The notes under the pieces were generated by a model. That model was not told the origin of the DNA and did no database searches. It worked only from the letters and a program-made list of their open reading frames with translations. This document shows positions 5,470 through 6,083 of a DNA stretch of 6,083 nucleotides, piece after piece. Positions within the stretch are counted from its first letter, which is position 1. Each line of letters opens with the position of its first letter. This DNA is from Burkholderiales bacterium (GTDB lineage Bacteria > Pseudomonadota > Gammaproteobacteria > Burkholderiales > SG8-39), in NCBI GenBank assembly GCA_919902965.1, contig CAKKSJ010000340.1:1-6083 (forward strand). The letters are read 5' to 3'. The position numbers and the translations under genes are program-made.

Positions 5470-6083
5470 ATGGAACAAGCCAAACCGACTGCCGAAATCA
5501 CGCCCCTGCATGGACGGCGCAAGCCGGCCAAGAAAAAAGCCAGCCCGGCGGTGCGCGGGCGGCTGAAGCTGGTCGAGCTGCTGCTCGAAGTATCGCGGCG
5601 CATGGCCGCGCACGACACGCTGGACGACGTATTGCGCACCCTGGTCGAGATGACCACGACGGAACTGGACGCCGAGCGCGGCACCCTGTTTCTCAACGAC
5701 GCGGAGACTAACGAGCTGTATTCGCGCGTCGCCCAGGGCAACATCAAGCACGAGATTCGCATATTGAACTCGAGCGGCATCGCCGGCTACGTGTTCACAT
5801 CCGGGGAATCCGTGCTGATCGATGACGCTTATTCGGATGCGCGCTTTAACCGCTCCGTCGACGAGCAGACCGGATTCGTCACGCGCAATATCCTGTGCAC
5901 CCCGATACGCACGGTGAAAGGGGAAGTCATAGGCGTGGCGCAGACGCTGAACAAAAGGAAGGGCGACTTCACCAGGCGCGACCTCGCCGTGCTCGAGGCG
6001 ATGACCACCCAGGGTACGCTGGCGCTGCAGGGCGCGGTGTTCATCGAGCGCATGAAGGCGGTGCGCAAGCAGGAGATGGAGTT
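5470..6083 (+). CDS. GAF-domain signalling protein, N-terminal part (runs off right edge)
   Basis: The frame opens at ATG 5470 and is unbroken to the window end, giving 204 full codons. A basic, disordered-looking tail (RRKPAKKKASP, 16-26) leads into a helix and then a GAF domain at about residues 46-192. Landmarks are ERGTLFLND (69-77), GIAGYVFTSGESVLIDDAY (103-121), RFNRSVDEQTGF (125-136), ILCTPI (141-146) and GVAQTLNK (155-162). The pattern D..TGF.T..ILC.PI, together with NK followed by F and D (N161, K162, F167, D171), resembles the cyclic-nucleotide-binding GAF domains of phosphodiesterases and cyanobacterial adenylyl cyclases. The segment after the domain (about 190-204) is charged and helical, as in a linker to a second GAF or an output domain. 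The output domain is outside the window, so cyclase, diguanylate cyclase, kinase or another role are all possible. It starts 5 bases after the coiled-coil gene, with only a weak ribosome site, so translational coupling is likely. Confidence 0.9.
   Translation, partial: MEQAKPTAEITPLHGRRKPAKKKASPAVRGRLKLVELLLEVSRRMAAHDTLDDVLRTLVEMTTTELDAERGTLFLNDAETNELYSRVAQGNIKHEIRILNSSGIAGYVFTSGESVLIDDAYSDARFNRSVDEQTGFVTRNILCTPIRTVKGEVIGVAQTLNKRKGDFTRRDLAVLEAMTTQGTLALQGAVFIERMKAVRKQEME

Noticed and set aside
4903..5751. A 282-codon minus-strand frame opposite the coiled-coil and GAF genes
   Set aside because: It spans two plus-strand genes, is Ser/Ala/Arg-rich, and its apparent periodicity only mirrors the 108-base repeats of the coiled-coil gene.

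Overview
The window looks like chromosomal DNA from a GC-rich proteobacterium. The protein families and gene order (TRAP transporter next to a LigI-like amidohydrolase, FAD-linked dehydrogenase nearby) would fit a betaproteobacterium such as a Burkholderiales member. That assignment is inference from memory of the families, not a database result. I see no rRNA, tRNA, CRISPR array, insertion sequence or phage gene, and no clear frameshift.

Layout. (1) Positions 1-233, minus strand: the first 77 codons of an FAD-binding dehydrogenase of the D-lactate/glycolate oxidase type, running off the left edge. (2) Positions 234-356: a divergent intergenic region with a good sigma70-like promoter for the leftward gene and a weaker candidate for the rightward genes. 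(3) Positions 357-4824, plus strand: a probable catabolic/import operon. It holds an amidohydrolase-2 family hydrolase, the three separate subunits of a TRAP transporter (periplasmic DctP, small membrane DctQ, large membrane DctM) and a flavin-reductase-like FMN protein. A perfect 8-bp GC-rich hairpin with a T-run lies between dctP and dctQ and probably lowers expression of the membrane subunits relative to the binding protein. dctQ and dctM overlap by 8 bases. (4) Positions 4916-6083, plus strand: a second, apparently unrelated pair. A 182-residue coiled-coil protein is built from five units with an exact 36-residue period, and 5 bases later a GAF-domain signalling protein begins that runs off the right edge. 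Its GAF domain carries much of the signature of cyclic-nucleotide-binding GAF domains.

How the genes may work together. DctP would capture an organic acid in the periplasm and DctQM would import it with a sodium or proton gradient. The amidohydrolase may hydrolyse the acid or a lactone/amide derived from it, and the flavin protein may serve a redox step. The substrate cannot be read from the sequence. The downstream coiled-coil/GAF pair is probably a separate signalling unit.

I found no clearly new system. The points most worth a second look are the exact 36-residue repeat protein coupled to the GAF protein, the hairpin inside the TRAP operon, and two starts that could be leaderless.
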